Assembly: GCA_020073085.1 (NCBI GenBank)
Contig: JAIQFV010000006.1
Coordinates: forward strand, 1 to 64,000
Direction: 5' to 3'
Source of the DNA: Terriglobia bacterium
Lineage (GTDB): Bacteria > Acidobacteriota > Terriglobia > JAIQFV01
DNA: 64,000 nucleotides
Under the pieces are notes generated by a model. It saw nothing but the letters and a program-made list of their open reading frames with translations. It did no database searches and was not told where the DNA came from. How positions within the stretch are numbered: position 1 is the first letter of the stretch; every line of letters begins with the position of its first letter. Below are positions 45,898-54,881 of this stretch, piece after piece. A program made the translations under genes and the position numbers.

Positions 45898-47586
45898 CTA
45901 CAACTTCACCACACGGGCGAATCGGATTGCCGGAAAATGACAAATGTCCTCCAGCACTTCGCGGGACACGTCATCATCGATGTTGACCACCCCGATGGCC
46001 GTATGAGTATTCTCATCACGCCCCAGCGCGAAACCGGCAATATTGATATGGGTTCGGCCCAGCGTCGTCCCGATGTGCCCCACCACGCCCGGGGTGTCCT
46101 CGTTCCTGAAGAACAACAGGGTGCCGCGCAGAGGGGCTTCCAGGTCGATCCCGTCAACCGACACAAGCCGGCAAGCCGATTCGTTCAACAGACCCGTCGG
46201 GCCGAGAAGGACGGTTCCTTCGACCCACTCCTCCCGTGTCTCAGGTGGGGCGGCCAGGGTGCTCCCTCCGCCCTCCGGGGTCAGCACCCTCCCGCGTTTC
46301 GCTTCCTGCGGCATCGGACCGGAACCATCCGTCAATCGCAGCTTCAGCGAAATAAGGTTCGAGAAATGTCTTTGCCGGCTGCTGTTGGATTCCACGACGG
46401 TGATCCCGCGCTCTTCCGCGACGGCCCGGGCGTTAATGGCATTTACACGGTCTGAAATGGGCAAGAGCAAGGCTTTGACGATGGTATTTGAAATGATACT
46501 CGTGTTGATTTGCGCCAGCTCCCCGTAATAACGGATCCCAATCTCGTTCACCCGGCCTTCCACGATCGAAGCAAGAAAAGTTCCCATGCGCTCGCCCAGG
46601 CGGAGAAATGGCTCCAGCTTATGAAACTCCTCCAGGGTCAAAGAAGGAAGGTTGACGGCATTCTGGGCCACGCCCGACTTCAAAAAGGTGCGCACCTGTG
46701 CGGCGATTTCGATGCCCACGTTTTCCTGCGCTTCTACCGTGGAGGCGCCGATGTGAGGGGTGCAAATGAGGTTGGAAAGCTCCAGCAGTTTCCGGTTCTT
46801 AGGGGGTTCTTCGGCAAAGACATCGAGGGCGGCGCCGGCAATTTTTCCGGCTGCCAGCGCCTCATAAAGCGCCCCTTCGTCGACCACCTCGCCCCGGGCG
46901 CAGTTAATGAGCCTCGCGGTCGGTTTCATCAGTTTCAACTTGGCTGAATCAATGAACCCGCGAGTGGCGGAACTCAACGCCAGATGCAAAGTGATGTAAT
47001 CGGATTCCCGCAGCAGGATCTCCAACGGGACCAGGGCGACCGTCAGATCCTTGGCAATGCGCTCGGACACGTAAGGATCGTAAGCCATGACACGCATCTT
47101 GAAGGCGAGGGCGCGGCGGGCCACCTCAACGCCGATCTTTCCCAGCCCGATGATGCCCAGAAACTTGTCTTTGAGTTCGGAGCCCAGAAATGATTTCTTG
47201 TCCCACTGGCCCTGTTTCAGAGAGGCATTGGCGTTGGGGATCGAGCGGGCCAGGGCGAGCATGAGGGCAAAGGCGTGTTCCGTCACGCTGGTGGAGTTGC
47301 CGGCGGGGGTATTCATGACTGCGATGCCATGGCGCGTCGCCGCTTCGACGTCCACATTGTCGACGCCCGTGCCGGCGCGGCCGATCACCTTGAGGTTTTT
47401 CGCCTGTTCGATGACCTCGTTCGTCACCTTGGTTGCGCTGCGGACGATGAGCGCATCATATTCGCGGATGGCGGTCATCAGCATCTCCCGCGAGAGGTCG
47501 GTCTTTACATCCACCTGGAATTCCGGCTCGCGCTGGAGCAGCTCGATTCCGAGCTTGGAGATTTTGTCACTAATAAGAATCTTCAT
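45898..47586 (-). CDS. serA: D-3-phosphoglycerate dehydrogenase (long form)
   Basis: This 562-residue enzyme is the first of serine synthesis, oxidising 3-phosphoglycerate. The substrate and cofactor domains carry GRAGTGVDNVDVEAATRHG, the NAD motif GIIGLGKIGVEVARRAL and the catalytic Arg (NCARGEVVDE), Glu (FAEEPP) and His (TPHIGAST). Residues about 315-460 form the intervening (ASB) domain of long SerA, and about 475-562 an ACT domain (LFFRNEDTPGVVGHIGTTLG, VNIDDDVS), where serine may inhibit. The aminotransferase gene for the next step lies 48 bases upstream on the same strand. The ribosome-binding site is weak (ATTCCT before ATG). Confidence 0.94.
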   Translation of the reverse strand: MKILISDKISKLGIELLQREPEFQVDVKTDLSREMLMTAIREYDALIVRSATKVTNEVIEQAKNLKVIGRAGTGVDNVDVEAATRHGIAVMNTPAGNSTSVTEHAFALMLALARSIPNANASLKQGQWDKKSFLGSELKDKFLGIIGLGKIGVEVARRALAFKMRVMAYDPYVSERIAKDLTVALVPLEILLRESDYITLHLALSSATRGFIDSAKLKLMKPTARLINCARGEVVDEGALYEALAAGKIAGAALDVFAEEPPKNRKLLELSNLICTPHIGASTVEAQENVGIEIAAQVRTFLKSGVAQNAVNLPSLTLEEFHKLEPFLRLGERMGTFLASIVEGRVNEIGIRYYGELAQINTSIISNTIVKALLLPISDRVNAINARAVAEERGITVVESNSSRQRHFSNLISLKLRLTDGSGPMPQEAKRGRVLTPEGGGSTLAAPPETREEWVEGTVLLGPTGLLNESACRLVSVDGIDLEAPLRGTLLFFRNEDTPGVVGHIGTTLGRTHINIAGFALGRDENTHTAIGVVNIDDDVSREVLEDICHFPAIRFARVVKL

Positions 47587-47634
47587 AGGAATTCGAACAC
47601 GGCCTTCGTCCGCGGGGGACCTCTGTCCGGGAAT

Positions 47635-48786
47635 TCAGGGCCGCGGGTGATTGAGGAACGCCTCCTGTGCGGCTCGCACGCCGGCTCCCAGTTCGATCGC
47701 CACACCCCGTTCTTTCAGGATGATTTCCAGGCAGGCGATGGTGGCGATGGCATCATAGAAATCGTAGTAGCCGAGATGGGCGATGCGGAAAATCTTTCCT
47801 AGCATCTCGCCCTGCCCGTTGGCGAGCACGGTCCCAAATTGATCCTTGAAGGCCTTCACAATTTCGCCTGAGTCGATCCCCGGTGGGGCACAAACAGTTG
47901 TCAAGGCGTCACTCGGCGACGAGCGGGCGAACAATTTCAGACCGAGTGCTTGCACCGCGGCGCGAGAGGCCTCAGCCAGCAGGGCGGCATTGGCAATCAA
48001 TCGGTCGCGACCAAAAGAGCGGATTTGATTCAGGGCGGCGTGGAGGCCGATCACCAGCGAGATGGCGGGCGTGAAAGCGGACTCGCCCTTGGTCTGACTT
48101 TTTCGCTCCTTCTGGAAATCGAAATAATAGCGCGGCGATTTCGAATCCCGGATCATGGCCCAGGCCTTCTCGCTCACGCTGACAAAGGCGAGGCCGGGGG
48201 GCAACATCGTCGCCTTCTGACTGCCGCCGATGACGATGTCCAGGTGCCAGCGGTCGGTCGCCACCTCCATCACACCCAGCCCGGTGATGGCATCGACCAC
48301 CAGACAGGTTCCGGGATGCCCGGAAACGATCGCTCCCAGCCGTTCAATGTCGTGGCGGACGCCGGTGGAGCTTTCGGTGGCCTGCACGAAGACGGCCTTG
48401 ATCCGAGGATCTGCTTTCAGATGCTCCTCGACGTTTCGTGGATCGACGGTCTCACCGTAAGGGATGGAGATGACCTCCGCGTTGATTGAATAAGCCCGGG
48501 CGATGGAAGTCCAGCGCTCTCCGAACTTGCCCGCTGAAATGATCAGGGCCCGGTCGCCGGGCGAGAGCAGGTTGGCCATGGCCCCTTCCATCGCGCCCGT
48601 GCCCGAGGAGGCAAAAATCAACACCTCATTTTGAGTATCAAAGAGGTTCTGGAGAAGGGTTCGCGTTTCAGAAAAAACCTTTCGAAAGACCTCCGTGCGG
48701 TGGTGGGGGATCGGGCCCGCCATCGCCGCCTGCGCTTCGGGAAGCAACTGCGTCGGCCCCGGCGTCATGATCCGCGTCTTAAACAT
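47635..48786 (-). CDS. Class V aminotransferase, probably phosphohydroxypyruvate aminotransferase
   Basis: This 383-residue PLP enzyme of fold type I, class V, starts MFKTRIMTPGPTQLLPEA. Key features are FASSGTGAMEGAMANLLSPG, the Asp of VVDAITGLGVMEV that binds the pyridine N, and the PLP Lys in IGGSQKATMLPPG. It resembles serine-pyruvate and alanine-glyoxylate aminotransferases. In organisms without a classical SerC such an enzyme can make phosphoserine. The link to serA, 48 bases downstream, supports that, but it is an inference. CACAGGAGAGGTC precedes ATG 48786; the open frame further upstream is not protein-like. Confidence 0.88.
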   Translation of the reverse strand: MFKTRIMTPGPTQLLPEAQAAMAGPIPHHRTEVFRKVFSETRTLLQNLFDTQNEVLIFASSGTGAMEGAMANLLSPGDRALIISAGKFGERWTSIARAYSINAEVISIPYGETVDPRNVEEHLKADPRIKAVFVQATESSTGVRHDIERLGAIVSGHPGTCLVVDAITGLGVMEVATDRWHLDIVIGGSQKATMLPPGLAFVSVSEKAWAMIRDSKSPRYYFDFQKERKSQTKGESAFTPAISLVIGLHAALNQIRSFGRDRLIANAALLAEASRAAVQALGLKLFARSSPSDALTTVCAPPGIDSGEIVKAFKDQFGTVLANGQGEMLGKIFRIAHLGYYDFYDAIATIACLEIILKERGVAIELGAGVRAAQEAFLNHPRP

Positions 48787-49001
48787 GACCTCTCCTGTGA
48801 ATGCGTGCCGTTGGAAGTTGAAAGACATTGTCGAGTAAGGAGGCGTGCTTGTCAAATTCAAATCGGGTGGAAAGAGAGGCCCGGATCCTACCCGGCAACG
48901 CCCCCTGAACCTCAAGCGAAAAAATCACTTGGGAATACAAACCATGACCTTATAATGCATCTGAATCCTTCAAGGATGAACCACTCCGGAGTGGGATTTT
49001 C

Positions 49002-49817
49002 ATGAAGCAATTGCGGGAACTATTCATTGGCTTCGGTCCGAGGAGAACCCTTTTGACTCGATGGGCCCTGACGATCGCTCTCGCCGCCGGGGTGGCATTT
49101 TCTGGAGGCCAGACCCTCGCTTTCGGCGAGAATGACCAGGAAAGCGAAGCGGCAGGCAGGAAATTCATGAACAGTGCTATCGCGGCGATGGGGGGGCCAG
49201 CGGCCTTTGATCAGGTCCGGAGTCTCTCGATGCTGGGAATGACTCGGGTGGCGGCCGGAGACCGCGAGTTTCAAGGTTCAGCCCAGTATGTCTATTTGCG
49301 ACCGGACAAATATCGGGTCGATGTCAATCTGCAACCCTTGAAAATGATCCAGGCCTTTAACGGGAAAGTGGGATGGGGCATGGAAAATCTGAACCCCTAT
49401 CCTTCCAACATCAACCAGCGAATTGCGGATTCCATGAAGGTCGCTTTGACCCGCGGGCTTCTGGCATTGTTTCACGTCAATGCCCCGGGCGCCAAAATGC
49501 GCATCGTGGCCCGCGAGGAGGTCGAGGGCGTCAAGGCGGATGTGGTCGTCTTTGAGGATGGCTCCGGCAATTCCACGAGATTCTATTTTGATGCTGAGAC
49601 CCACCTGCCGCTTCGTGCCGTGTACGCGGACATTGACGCGGAAGGGAACCCCATCGAAACAACCGACGTCTTTTTGAATTTTCGCAAAGTCGGCGCCCTT
49701 CGCTGGCCTTACCGAATGGCGCAGTACCAGGCTGGCCTGCGCAAGCGCGAGGATATTTTTACTGAAATTGAGGTGAATGGAAAGGTCACCGGGTCTTATT
49801 TCGATCCGATCCGGTGA
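49002..49817 (+). CDS. Exported LolA-like (outer membrane lipoprotein-sorting) protein, first copy
   Basis: This 271-residue protein has an N-terminal membrane signal (about 20-42). A beta-rich mature domain has AMGGPAAFDQVRSLSMLGMT, YVYLRPDKYRVDVN and the segment ETTDVFLNFRKVGALRWPYR. The fold resembles LolA/LolB-type lipoprotein carriers, and such proteins are abundant in Acidobacteriota. A lipid-handling role is inferred from fold only. It is followed 101 bases later by a second, related gene, and a TonB gene lies convergent beyond that. AACTCCGGAGTGGGATTTTC precedes the start. Confidence 0.7.
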   Translation: MKQLRELFIGFGPRRTLLTRWALTIALAAGVAFSGGQTLAFGENDQESEAAGRKFMNSAIAAMGGPAAFDQVRSLSMLGMTRVAAGDREFQGSAQYVYLRPDKYRVDVNLQPLKMIQAFNGKVGWGMENLNPYPSNINQRIADSMKVALTRGLLALFHVNAPGAKMRIVAREEVEGVKADVVVFEDGSGNSTRFYFDAETHLPLRAVYADIDAEGNPIETTDVFLNFRKVGALRWPYRMAQYQAGLRKREDIFTEIEVNGKVTGSYFDPIR

Positions 49818-49918
49818 CTGGGGTGAAGAGTTTCTTCGCGCCCCCTGACAAGGTGGAAGTTACGAAGCGGCTTTCGTTCTCTGGGTGAGGCGAAAGGATT
49901 GAATTTCTGGAGGGTTGC

Positions 49919-50752
49919 ATGCACTCGGGTCGATTGATTACGCACGGCACAAAAGTGCTGCTTGGCCTTCTGCTGTACCTCGGCCTCCTTTTTCCCGGTC
50001 CGGCTCAGGTTGCCGCCGGGCAGACGAAACCGCGTTCCGGAGAAGGGGCGAAGGAGAAATCCTGGGAGAACGATCCCGCCCATGTCGAAGAGGCGAAGCA
50101 ATGGATTGCCCGTTCTATCGCGGCGTATGGCGGAGACGAACGTCTGGCGGCGATCACGGACTTGAGTTTTGCGAGCCAGTCTTCGGGACCTCAGGGCCAG
50201 CCGGTTAAGTTCAAGGTGTATTACAAGGACACCGATAAGTTCCGAAGTGAGGTGACAGGTTCAGATTTTTTTGCCATGACGATTGTCAACGGCACGAGCG
50301 CCTGGCTGAAGAGTGAGCAGACCCTCATTGAATTAACGGCCGGCGATGCAGAACCTCTCAAGATTTCGACGCAATTACAATCACAGCCCTTTGATATCTT
50401 TGATCGGCTGACAAAATTCTGGGCGGAAGGGGAGAGGAGCCTCGAGGGCGTGCGCTATCTGGTCATCGGAACAAGCGGTTTTCTGGGGAAGAATTTTGCT
50501 CGCGGAGAGATCTCGCTGGACCCCCAGACTTTTCTGATCCGGCGTTTCGAGTACGAGGAAGAAGTGGAAACCAAACAGGGCCGGGGAGTGAACAGGTACG
50601 ATTTGCGTTATGAGGACTACCGGGCCTTTGGCGGGATCCAGTTTCCGACGCGGGTTCGTTCCATCCAGCCGGGTGCCGCATCCACCACTACTTTCAGTGA
50701 TTTTAAAGTCAACCCCGGAGTGCCTGACAGCTTCTTCGAAAAGCCGAAGTAG
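49919..50752 (+). CDS. Exported LolA-like protein, second copy
   Basis: This 277-residue protein has a signal peptide (about 10-33, LLGLLLYLGLLFPGPAQVAA) and a mature part that matches the preceding gene in layout: AAYGGDERLAAITDLSFASQ, YYKDTDKFRSEVTG and YEDYRAFGGIQFPTRV. The two gene products are paralogues with low identity. It has no catalytic motif. It is probably a periplasmic lipid- or lipoprotein-binding protein. CTGGAGGGTTGC precedes the start. Confidence 0.7.
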   Translation: MHSGRLITHGTKVLLGLLLYLGLLFPGPAQVAAGQTKPRSGEGAKEKSWENDPAHVEEAKQWIARSIAAYGGDERLAAITDLSFASQSSGPQGQPVKFKVYYKDTDKFRSEVTGSDFFAMTIVNGTSAWLKSEQTLIELTAGDAEPLKISTQLQSQPFDIFDRLTKFWAEGERSLEGVRYLVIGTSGFLGKNFARGEISLDPQTFLIRRFEYEEEVETKQGRGVNRYDLRYEDYRAFGGIQFPTRVRSIQPGAASTTTFSDFKVNPGVPDSFFEKPK

Positions 50753-50875
50753 ATTTCTGCAACTCCAGGTTCCACGGCAGGTCCTCATCGGAGAATGGGC
50801 TCCGATGCTTTCGCTCTAGGCCCGCAGGGCTCCCGGATTGTAGATTGTCCTAAGATCGATTCGACCGATTCTTTC

Positions 50876-51005
50876 GCCCCGCACGCGGGGCTCGGATCTC
50901 TTTGGGGAGATGGGTACCCCACCCTCGCTCCGCAAGGAGCACGGAGCTCAGGTGGGGCCACAATCTTTCGGCCCTGCGGGCCTGAGATCTGATGCTTATT
51001 CTCAT
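50876..51005. repeat. Dispersed 130-base intergenic repeat, copy B
   Basis: Begins GCCCCGCACGCGGGGCTC, contains ATGGGTACCCCACCCTCGC and GGAGCTCAGGTGGGGC, and ends TATTCTCAT, in the same block order as copy A (26800-26930). It lies in the 502-base gap 50753-51254, which holds no recognisable gene. Confidence 0.65.
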
Positions 51006-51191
51006 TCCGACGTCATCCTCGACACGCTGAGAACGCGCGGGATCGCACCACGGCGCCACAGCCCTTCGGGCCTCAAGAGACAAAAGCGCTACTCGAAAAG
51101 CACCTCCTAATCGGATCCGAATCTTCCTCCAACATTGATCATGGCATTCAACTTCGGGATTCGGGGGTGAATCGGTTTTGATGAGAGAGTC

Positions 51192-51220
51192 AAAAAAAAA
51201 CACCCCGATAAATCGGGGTG
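51192..51220 (-). terminator. Intrinsic terminator of the TonB gene at 51255
   Basis: On the - strand the palindrome CACCCCGATTTATCGGGGTG (51201-51220) is followed by nine T (51192-51200). It lies 34 bases after the TonB stop codon. This is a textbook rho-independent terminator. Confidence 0.85.
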
Positions 51221-51254
51221 CTCCTTCATTGCGAAATTCTTAAAATGGGTGCCG

Positions 51255-52508
51255 TCAGAACAGCCGGAAGTTCACCTCGACCTGGGCGTAACAATCCACC
51301 GCTCGAGCGTCTTTCAAGGCGGGACGGAACCTCCATTTTCTGACGGTTTCAATGGCAGCCTCGTCAAGTCCGTAACCGAGGCCCCGAAGCACTTTGAAGC
51401 TGTCCGTGCTGCCGTTTGAGCGCACCACGAATTGCACCAGCACCGTTCCCTGGATCTTGAGCTTGTAGCCTTCCTCGCTATAGGGCGGTTTCAGCGAGCA
51501 GTTTTCCACGCATTGCGGCATGGATACCCCGCCACGACCGGGTGAAAATGGACCTCCACCACTGCCGCCGCCTTCGCCCGGCCCGACCCCCGGACCGCTT
51601 CCGGAACCCACTCCATGTCCCGTCCCTGAACCAATTCCCCCTCCCGAACCGGGGCCGGCAGAGAGCGGTCCGTTTTGTCCCAGCGGGTCTCCATAATTAG
51701 GGAGATTTAACTTGGGTAACTGTGCCAGTACCATCACCGAGGGCTCAGCGGGAAGTTTCGGATCCTCGACGGGAGGCTTCGGGGTGGGTGGAACCAGTTG
51801 CTCCGTGGCCAGCTTCGGCAGTTTTCCCTTGCTCGCCGGCAAGGGATCGCGCAATCCGCCGCCTCCGCCTCCGCCGGCTTTCTTTGCATCCGGAGGGACC
51901 ATCTTGTCATAGGGGGAGTCGAAGATAATCTCGGCGACCTGCTTGACTTGGGGCGCGACTACTGCCGCGAGCTTTCTCCCAATGAAAATCAGAAGCACAA
52001 GCAGAACGACATGCAACACCACCGAATAAACCGGGGAGGCTTTGCTTAGCTTGTAGTCCGCCCAGATGTCGGGGACCTCCACCGGCTGGGCAGTGATGTG
52101 GTAATCCGGTTTCTCGTTGGAGAAGTATCCCTTGATGGCATCTGGAAGCGTTTTATACCACGGCTCCTCGTCCATGAAAACTTTGTTGATGCCAATCGAC
52201 TCGTCCCCCTCTAACTCCTTGGGCAACGGGGCGCTGGGCTTCATCAAGATGCTGAGGCTTTCCTTAAAGGATTTCCATCGTGAGGGGGGCTCGATTATGG
52301 TAAGTTTCAGCTCGGGGACTTCATGCAACTCGATTTGCGGCCCCGCCAGGCTTTCCAGTTGAGTTAGTTCCTGGCGTGCGCTTTCATATTCGGATTCCAA
52401 ATCCTTCAGGTGCTGCGATTTCTCAGGGCTGTCCGGGAGATTGCGCAAGGCTTCCAGTCGCGAACCCAGATACTCGACTACAGCTTTTTGCTGTTTTAGA
52501 TTGGCCAT
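51255..52508 (-). CDS. TonB-type energy transducer with coiled-coil cytoplasmic N-terminus
   Basis: This 417-residue protein has a charged, coiled-coil-like N-terminus (about 1-60). A linker carries SRWKSFKESLSILMKPSAP and the ITAQPVEVPDIWADYKLSK motif, and a single membrane span runs at about 161-179. A Gly/Pro-rich periplasmic spacer follows (about 205-330, including GGGGGGG). The C-terminal TonB domain has MPQCVENCSLKPPYSEEG, IQGTVLVQFVVRSNGSTD and ETVRKWRFRP. It should energise outer-membrane receptors with ExbBD, which are not in this window. ATG 52508 is the likeliest start; the frame stays open to 52613. A strong terminator follows the gene. Confidence 0.82.
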   Translation of the reverse strand: MANLKQQKAVVEYLGSRLEALRNLPDSPEKSQHLKDLESEYESARQELTQLESLAGPQIELHEVPELKLTIIEPPSRWKSFKESLSILMKPSAPLPKELEGDESIGINKVFMDEEPWYKTLPDAIKGYFSNEKPDYHITAQPVEVPDIWADYKLSKASPVYSVVLHVVLLVLLIFIGRKLAAVVAPQVKQVAEIIFDSPYDKMVPPDAKKAGGGGGGGLRDPLPASKGKLPKLATEQLVPPTPKPPVEDPKLPAEPSVMVLAQLPKLNLPNYGDPLGQNGPLSAGPGSGGGIGSGTGHGVGSGSGPGVGPGEGGGSGGGPFSPGRGGVSMPQCVENCSLKPPYSEEGYKLKIQGTVLVQFVVRSNGSTDSFKVLRGLGYGLDEAAIETVRKWRFRPALKDARAVDCYAQVEVNFRLF

Positions 52509-52670
52509 TTGTTCCCGAGCCTTCCCTAGAATTTTATATCTTGGATGACGCTGCACCTTCCCGCGTTGCCTCCGCGAGAACAACAAATCTCCTGATCGGA
52601 TTTCCCAAGACAAAGTTTAGCACAATTTATGCCACTATGCCACTTGCCTGTGCGCGGACCGGACAAGATT

Positions 52671-53573
52671 TTACAATTTGAGCGACCGCAAGTACTCGCG
52701 GAAGGGGACACCGAGGTCGTCCCGTTTCAGGGCCAGCTCCACCGTCGCCTTGAGAAACCCTAGTTTGTCGCCGGCATCATACCGCTTCCCTTCAAACTGA
52801 TATCCATAGATGGGTTGCTGGTTCAGCAACTCCTTCAACCCGTCAGTGAGCTGGATTTCGCCTCCGGCGCCGGCCCGCGTTCTTTCCAGGCAATCAAAAA
52901 TTTCCGGTGGCAGAATGTATCGGCCGATGATGGCGAGGTTGGATGGCGCGGACTCAAGGGGAGGCTTCTCCACCATGTTCAGGACCTTGAAGACCCGGCG
53001 GTTCACTCCCTGGTCGACCTGGGCGCCCTCGATCACGCCATAGCGCGAGATCTGCTCCCGGGGGACTTCTTCGAGGGCCACGACCGCACCATGGAGCCGG
53101 TCATACACCTCCATCATTTGCTTCATGCAAGCCGTTTTGGATTCAATGATGTCGTCGCCGAGAAACACCGCGAAGGGCTCATTCCCCACCAGTTCGCGGG
53201 TCATGAGGATCGCGTGCCCCAGGCCAAGCGCCTCTTTCTGTCGAACGTAAGAAACATGAATGAGTTCGGAAATGGAGCGGACCTGGTCGAGCAACTCCGT
53301 CTTTCCGCGCGCCTCCAAAATCCTCTCCAACTCATACGACACATCAAAATGATCTTCAATGGCGTTCTTGCCGCGGCCGGTGACAATGATGATGTTTTGC
53401 ATGCCGGAAGCCACGGCCTCTTCGATGACGTACTGTATGATGGGCTTGTCCACGAGCGGCAACATCTCTTTGGGTTGTGCCTTGGTCGCCGGAAGAAAGC
53501 GCGTGCCCAGTCCGGCTGCAGGAAAAACTGCCTTCCGAATGCGTGAGTGGTTGTGCTTGGCGGCTTCAGACAA
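52671..53573 (-). CDS. galU: UTP-glucose-1-phosphate uridylyltransferase
   Basis: This 300-residue nucleotidyltransferase makes UDP-glucose. The N-terminal motif AVFPAAGLGTRFLPATKAQP is diagnostic, followed by KEMLPLVDKPIIQYVIEEAV. Other marks are RQKEALGLGHAI, PFAVFLGDDII, VEKPPLESAPSNLAIIGRY and QFEGKRYDAGDKLGFLKATV. UDP-glucose feeds lipopolysaccharide and exopolysaccharide synthesis. It lies 163 bases upstream of the chosen TonB start, on the same strand. No other sugar-nucleotide gene adjoins it. Confidence 0.94.
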   Translation of the reverse strand: MSEAAKHNHSRIRKAVFPAAGLGTRFLPATKAQPKEMLPLVDKPIIQYVIEEAVASGMQNIIIVTGRGKNAIEDHFDVSYELERILEARGKTELLDQVRSISELIHVSYVRQKEALGLGHAILMTRELVGNEPFAVFLGDDIIESKTACMKQMMEVYDRLHGAVVALEEVPREQISRYGVIEGAQVDQGVNRRVFKVLNMVEKPPLESAPSNLAIIGRYILPPEIFDCLERTRAGAGGEIQLTDGLKELLNQQPIYGYQFEGKRYDAGDKLGFLKATVELALKRDDLGVPFREYLRSLKL

Positions 53574-54063
53574 GATCCAACCTCCGTTCCAGGGGATGGG
53601 TTTTCAACGATGGGAACCAATTAAGCCCGCTTAAGAGCAGGACTCTCCTGATATGAAGGCCCGCGATCGCTCGTATCTCGCAATCCGATCATTCCCGTGA
53701 CGATACTCGGGCCAGGGTCCTCCTGGGCCGCGATCCCGCCCCTGTAAATCTATCGCATGGAACCGTTCGCAAACCTATCATTGGCCCGGAGGGATGTCAA
53801 GGAAGGCAGGGGGCGGAGCCGCGGGGATACAGCACAGACTCATAAAGCGAACCACGAGGCCTGTAATTCCGGCAGGAGGAGCGGGTTCGGGGGTAGAGTC
53901 GCCGAAATAAGGGTTTTGAAAATACCCTCTTGTGAGATACACTTTAGATGGGTTGATGGGGTTGCTGCCTCGCCTTTCATAACAGTCCTCTTCGGTAAGA
54001 GTTGTTCGGCACTTTTACTGCAAATAGGTTTCGTGTCCACTGTAGGTCTCAGGAGGCTGCGCC
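53574..54063. other. Intergenic region with no gene recognised
   Basis: The 490 bases separate divergent galU (-) and the zinc-ribbon gene (+). No protein-like frame or RNA gene was recognised. A weak promoter-like pair, TTGTGA and TTTAGA, is present near 53927-53950 on the + strand. Confidence 0.35.
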
Positions 54064-54630
54064 ATGACCCATTGTCTGCTCTGCGGCACCTTGAACAACG
54101 AAGATTTCGAGCGTTGTTCGCTCTGCAAGACGGAACCGGAACGGGCCCTCCATGTGGTGACCGAAAGCCGCCGCTGGGTCAATGTGGCCCTGGTGATGCT
54201 GGTTTTTCTGGCGCTGGCGAGTTCCGTGGCTCTTGACCTTTACCTGGCCCAGCACGTGATCTTTCGATCGGATAGTGAGGCGGAAAACGGCCTGACCGAT
54301 TCCTCGCGCACCGCGATGCCTGTCGACGGAAAAGACACGCCCGCGGGGCGTTCTGCCTCGACCTCGAGAGCCAGCTTGATCCCGGGAGCCCAACTCACTC
54401 GACTTATCCTCGATTCCCTCTACATCGCCATCTGGTTGGTTTTGTCGGTGGCTTTCGTCGGAGGAACGATGTACGGGGCCAAACGAGGGACAATGTGTGT
54501 CTGCCACGAGATCATGCGAAGGGTTCTCCGCGCCAAGGTTGCCCGGAACGAGTACGTCTTCCCCGGCCTTGAAACGGCCCATGCAGCGCGTTTTGAACGG
54601 GCCCGCCCTGATGTTCGAGGGACCCTTTAA
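54064..54630 (+). CDS. Zinc-ribbon membrane protein
   Basis: This 188-residue protein starts with a C4-x2-C7 and C18-x2-C21 zinc ribbon (THCLLC, RCSLC). Two hydrophobic spans follow: about 40-65 (VALVMLVFLALASSVALDLYLA) and about 118-140 (SLYIAIWLVLSVAFVGG). The hydrophilic loop between them is rich in Ser, Thr and Asp. Such short zinc-ribbon membrane proteins are common and uncharacterised. CAGGAGGCTGCGCC precedes the start. It is followed after a 250-base gap by a histidine kinase gene; a link is not shown. Confidence 0.65.
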   Translation: MTHCLLCGTLNNEDFERCSLCKTEPERALHVVTESRRWVNVALVMLVFLALASSVALDLYLAQHVIFRSDSEAENGLTDSSRTAMPVDGKDTPAGRSASTSRASLIPGAQLTRLILDSLYIAIWLVLSVAFVGGTMYGAKRGTMCVCHEIMRRVLRAKVARNEYVFPGLETAHAARFERARPDVRGTL

Positions 54631-54881
54631 CGGGGGCTTTTGATTTTTCACGCGGTGGAATTGCAGGTTCTTTTCCGTCGGGGAATGGCGAAATCTCCTG
54701 GCGGGTCGCGTGTCCCTTAAGACGGTGAATGGCCGGATCCTTCCTGTTTCTTCCACCCATCTTCTAATCTCGTGAAGTTTTTGCCACGATTAGCCGATAA
54801 TTTAGATTAAGCAGCCCGAATTCCCTGCGGTGAAGTCGGGTTGGGAGTCGCCCGCAGGAAGTGCATCCAAAGAGAGACAGA

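Noticed and set aside
45880-46455. 191-codon open frame on the + strand inside serA
   Set aside because: It is a shadow of the antisense serA gene, whose domains are all recognised.
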